DNA of 64,000 nucleotides from Tragulus kanchil (lineage: Eukaryota > Chordata > Mammalia > Artiodactyla > Tragulidae): assembly GCA_022376925.1 (NCBI GenBank), contig JAIOJX010000001.1:38658170-38722169 (forward strand), written 5' to 3'. The notes under the pieces are model-generated. The model was not told the DNA's origin. It was given only the letters and a program-made list of their open reading frames with translations, and did no database searches. This document shows, one piece after another, positions 60,603 through 64,000 of the stretch (the stretch's first letter is position 1; each line of letters starts with the position of its first letter). Both the position numbers and the translations under genes were made by a program.

Positions 60603-62788
60603 GAGACTCCCAGGAGCCAGGAGGTGGCCTTAACCCGTTGGACTCCATGGCCTTCCCTTCATGCTGACCGGCCTTTCTCTCCCAGTGGCCTTTCCCCGGG
60701 GAGATGGGAAGGGGCAGACGGAAAGGAGAGAGGAAACAATGAAAGAAGGGAGGATCGAAGGAAAGATGGGAAGGAGTGTGGATCTCAGCAGGCTCTCTTC
60801 TCAGAGGCCTCCTCACAGGGAGAAAGGGAAGACAGGAGCCTGACGGCCACCCATGAATGTGTGCGGGCAGGGGGAGTCAGGGCCCCCCGAGTCCCACAGC
60901 AAACCCCGTTTGCCTACCCACCCCTTCATCTTCCCTCCACTGCTGCTAATGCTGCTGCCGCTGCTGCTTCAAGGCCCACCCTGGGGAGCCAGGCTGGGCA
61001 CCCGCTGCCCCCCAATGCCTCTCAGCCCTGAGCGGGGGCTGACCAGCGTCCAGAAAGCCTCTTCGGCTCCCACCAGCGACTGGGCCACTTCCCCCTCCTC
61101 CTCTTTGCTTCTCCTGTCGCATCAGTTGCTCAGCCCTGTGGGGAAGCCGGAGGAGAGGGATGGCTGGAGACCCAGGGCAGTGGGGGTGCCGAGGGGCTGT
61201 CTTATTTAAAGTGGTTGTGTATGATTCTTATACTAATTTATACAAAGTTATTATAAAGGCCCTTTTCAATTAAGAAAGCATCCCCTTTCCCTCATTGTAC
61301 TCACTGTGTGTGTAAAGATTGTTCAGTGTAAATATGTCTTTAGAATAAAGAGCGAAAAGCTGACAATTCACCTTTACTTTGGGAGGTCACTGATCAGGAC
61401 GGGCGCACCTTTCCCCTGAGATCCCTGATCCTCCTAGGCCCAGGGAGGGAGGTGCCTGCCTCCTATATGGGCTCTAGGTCTAGTGGCTTCAGACTAATTT
61501 GTCAAAAACTCACCGAAAGAATCTCTATGCTTAATGACCAGTGCACGTAACATGCAGTCCAAGTTTAAGTGTGTCGACCTCTGCTTGAGTGTCCTCATTT
61601 TTGTGTGCAGTGTCCTTTAAAGGACTTAAAAAAGAACTTTATTTAAGAACATGCTGGTTAAAGGTGGGATTTTTACTAAATTGAGTGATCCTCCCTTGCA
61701 GTTTGCCTTTGAGACTCCCAGGAGCCAGGAGGTGGCCTTAACCCGTTGGACTCCATGGCCTTCCCTTCATGCTGACCGGCCTTTCTCTCCCAGTGGCCTT
61801 TCCCCGGGGAGATGGGAAGGGGCAGACGGAAAGGAGAGAGGAAACAATGAAAGAAGGGAGGATCGAAGGAAAGATGGGAAGGAGTGTGGATCTCAGCAGG
61901 CTCTCTTCTCAGAGGCCTCCTCACAGGGAGAAAGGGAAGACAGGAGCCTGACGGCCACCCATGAATGTGTGCGGGCAGGGGGAGTCAGGGCCCCCGAGTC
62001 CCACAGCAAACCCCGTTTGCCTACCCACCCCTTCATCTTCCCTCCACTGCTGCTAATGCTGCTGCCGCTGCTGCTTCAAGGCCCACCCTGGGGAGCCAGG
62101 CTGGGCACCCGCTGCCCCCCAATGCCTCTCAGCCCTGAGCGGGGGCTGACCAGCGTCCAGAAAGCCTCTTCGGCTCCCACCAGCGACTGGGCCACTTCCC
62201 CCTCCTCCTCTTTGCTTCTCCTGTCGCATCAGTTGCTCAGCCCTGTGGGGAAGCCGGAGGAGAGGGATGGCTGGAGACCCAGGGCAGTGGGGGTGCCGAG
62301 GGGCTGTCTTATTTAAAGTGGTTGTGTATGATTCTTATACTAATTTATACAAAGTTATTATAAAGGCCCTTTTCAATTAAGAAAGCATCCCCTTTCCCTC
62401 ATTGTACTCACTGTGTGTGTAAAGATTGTTCAGTGTAAATATGTCTTTAGAATAAAGAGCGAAAAGCTGACAATTCACCTTTACTTTGGGAGGTCACTGA
62501 TCAGGACGGGCGCACCTTTCCCCTGAGATCCCTGATCCTCCTAGGCCCAGGGAGGGAGGTGCCTGCCTCCTATATGGGCTCTAGGTCTAGTGGCTTCAGA
62601 CTAATTTGTCAAAAACTCACCGAAAGAATCTCTATGCTTAATGACCAGTGCACGTAACATGCAGTCCAAGTTTAAGTGTGTCGACCTCTGCTTGAGTGTC
62701 CTCATTTTTGTGTGCAGTGTCCTTTAAAGGACTTAAAAAAGAACTTTATTTAAGAACATGCTGGTTAAAGGTGGGATTTTTTACTAAA
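60603..62788 (+). repeat. Tandem duplication 14, contains APLN 3' UTR (offset 1,108)
   Basis: Copy A 60,603-61,680, copy B 61,711-62,788. It duplicates the UTR and its AATAAA. Single-base homopolymer differences. About 30 unmatched bases at the joint. Confidence 0.9.
61344..61349 (+). terminator. APLN: Proximal APLN poly(A) signal AATAAA
   Basis: Canonical hexamer in AT-rich UTR, followed within 30 bases by a change to ordinary intergenic-looking sequence. Repeated at 62,451-62,456 in the duplicate block. Confidence 0.65.
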
Positions 62789-62897
62789 AATTGTTTTATA
62801 TCCTTGGTGCGTATCTTCTTCTATTTTTATCTACTTTTGAACACTTTCGGGACTTTTTAGCCAGTTTGCCTTTCTTAAGAAATGTACTGTTTCCTGC

Positions 62898-62903
62898 AAT
62901 AAA
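62898..62903 (+). terminator. APLN: Candidate distal APLN poly(A) signal AATAAA
   Basis: Hexamer lying beyond the duplicated block in AT-rich unique DNA. It could end a longer APLN 3' UTR. A further hexamer is at 62,982. Confidence 0.4.
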
Positions 62904-63300
62904 TACATTTGGTAATGACTTTGTATGTATCATTTTATGTTTCACAAAGCAGAGTTGCTTCATGCACAAGATAGCCTGAGAAATAAAATGCAAGAAGTTC
63001 AATGCAGTTGTGCCCCATCTGTCTTACTTCTTCATGCTTGTTGTCAAAATGCCAATATCTTGGAGAACAGAAAGGAACATTGGGTACGTACTAACTTGGT
63101 TAATCAACTTATTAGGTGCATACAGGTATACACTAGCTAGAGTAAAACCCAGCGAAGAGGAGACAGAAGTGATCCAAGAGGGGCCTTTGATAAATCTTGT
63201 GGTAAGTGCTACAGACCTGACAAGTATTTAGTTCTAGAAATATACAATTTGAAGAAAGGGTCTTGAGACACTTGCTAAAATGTCATAAAACTGCTCAATG

Positions 63301-63628
63301 GGGGCTTCCCTGGTGGTCCAGTGGGTAAGGACACCACCTTGCAGTGCAAGGGGCGCCGGTTCAATCCCTGGCCTGGGAAGATCCCACATGCCGTGGAGCG
63401 GCTGGACCAATGTGTCCATTTACCGAGCCGGAGCTCTGGAGCGCATGCGCCCAGAGCCGGTGCTCTGCGACAACAGATGCCACCGCAATGGGAGGCCCAC
63501 ATGGGCCAGAGAACAAAGATGGATGAAAATGGACAAATGAAAGACCAATAGAAGTGGCCCGCCTGCTCCCCTCCCTCTCCACCCCACCCCACCCAAAATA
63601 AATAAATAAATCTTTTAAAAAAAAACCA
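63301..63628 (+). mobile_element. CHR-like SINE, variant body
   Basis: Well-preserved copy with A and B boxes, variant body, C-rich stretch, AAAT repeats and A tail. 14-base target-site duplication AAAACTGCTCAATG (63,287-63,300; 63,629-63,642). 63,643-64,000 shows nothing I recognise. Confidence 0.9.
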
Positions 63629-64000
63629 AAAACTGCTCAATGAAAGATAAAATAGAAAATGCCACCCACAAGCATACTCAACAATCTTATTGACAAAATG
63701 CTGTGGATTGTGACATTGTGATTTAAAACTATGACATTATGTTGGAAGAGACTCTTAGGAAAATTGGTACAAAATGCGTTCTTTCAAAATTACTACTTTG
63801 ACTTAGGCCAACTGGTGGTCAGAGGAACTGGTTTTAGGCAAAGAGGTTTGGGGTAGGCTGGCTTTCTGCTGATTGCTCTGTTACCACCCTCATCACCCCC
63901 AAAGCTCTAATTTCACATGAAACCAAGGAGAAGGGGGGCGGTGGGAGGACAAGACAACTTAATACTGACCCATAAGCGTGTAGCCCTTCAACAGTTTACA

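Larger units (their letters stand above)
59348..62925 (+). other. APLN: APLN exon 3 (3' UTR)
   Basis: Starts after the acceptor TCTCTGTAG ending at 59,347. It is non-coding UTR. A run shared by both copies (61,200-61,350 and 62,307-62,457) is AT-rich and ends in AATAAA at 61,344 and 62,451. A distal AATAAA lies at 62,898-62,903 and another at 62,982. The 60,603-62,788 part is one tandem false-duplication pair, so the true exon is about 1.1 kb shorter than drawn. The 3' end is inferred, not seen. Confidence 0.7.

Noticed and set aside
539..62788. A novel array or mobile system with 1.1-kb repeat units
   Set aside because: The units share no sequence with each other, only length. A real repeat system would repeat the same sequence.
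12905..63628. tRNA-like sequences with A and B boxes
   Set aside because: They are SINE heads followed by SINE bodies and A tails, with target-site duplications. No free-standing tRNA gene seen.

Overview
This is mammalian nuclear DNA from a ruminant. The evidence is the repeat content: Bov-tA SINEs (tRNA-Glu head joined to a Bov-A body), a BovB (RTE) LINE 3' end, CHR-type tRNA-Glu SINEs, and older L1, L2, MIR, MaLR and DNA-transposon fragments. The one protein gene I can support is APLN, encoding preproapelin (77 residues), which is X-linked in mammals. It lies on the + strand in the last 12 kb. I see no bacterial-style operons, no CRISPR array, no tRNA or rRNA genes and no second protein gene.

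Layout. 1-51,500 is intergenic and mostly repeats: MaLR LTR pieces with Bov-tA insertions at 0.5-5 kb, MIR/L2 fragments at 7-11 kb and 15 kb, a GC-rich CpG-dense patch at 19.1-19.6 kb, then a 12-kb nest of elements at 21.6-34.2 kb built on an old sense-strand L1. That L1 is split by MER5-, Tigger-like, BovB, Bov-tA and many CHR-like insertions. 51.6-52.8 kb is the APLN CpG island and promoter with exon 1 (start codon 52,289; signal peptide). Exon 2 (57,591-57,762) carries all the bioactive peptide. Exon 3 (from 59,348) is 3' UTR, with poly(A) signals at 61,344, 62,451 and 62,898. The end of the window has one more CHR-like SINE.

The most striking large-scale pattern is 14 head-to-tail, nearly identical duplications, each with a unit of about 1.07-1.12 kb. 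They fall regardless of what the DNA encodes; one duplicates APLN exon 2 and one the APLN poly(A) end. Copies differ mainly by small indels clustered near the joints. I read these as unmerged overlaps between contig ends (false duplications), not biology. They inflate the window by roughly 15 kb.

The most interesting biology is in the SINEs. A CHR-like subfamily with an unusual body, which I cannot name, is present at about ten independent loci, often with intact target-site duplications. At four sites a CHR-like SINE is joined to extra 3' sequence inside a single pair of target-site duplications. In one case (daughter 24,088-24,653, parent 28,159-28,711) the source is in this window. This is direct evidence for SINE-driven 3' transduction.
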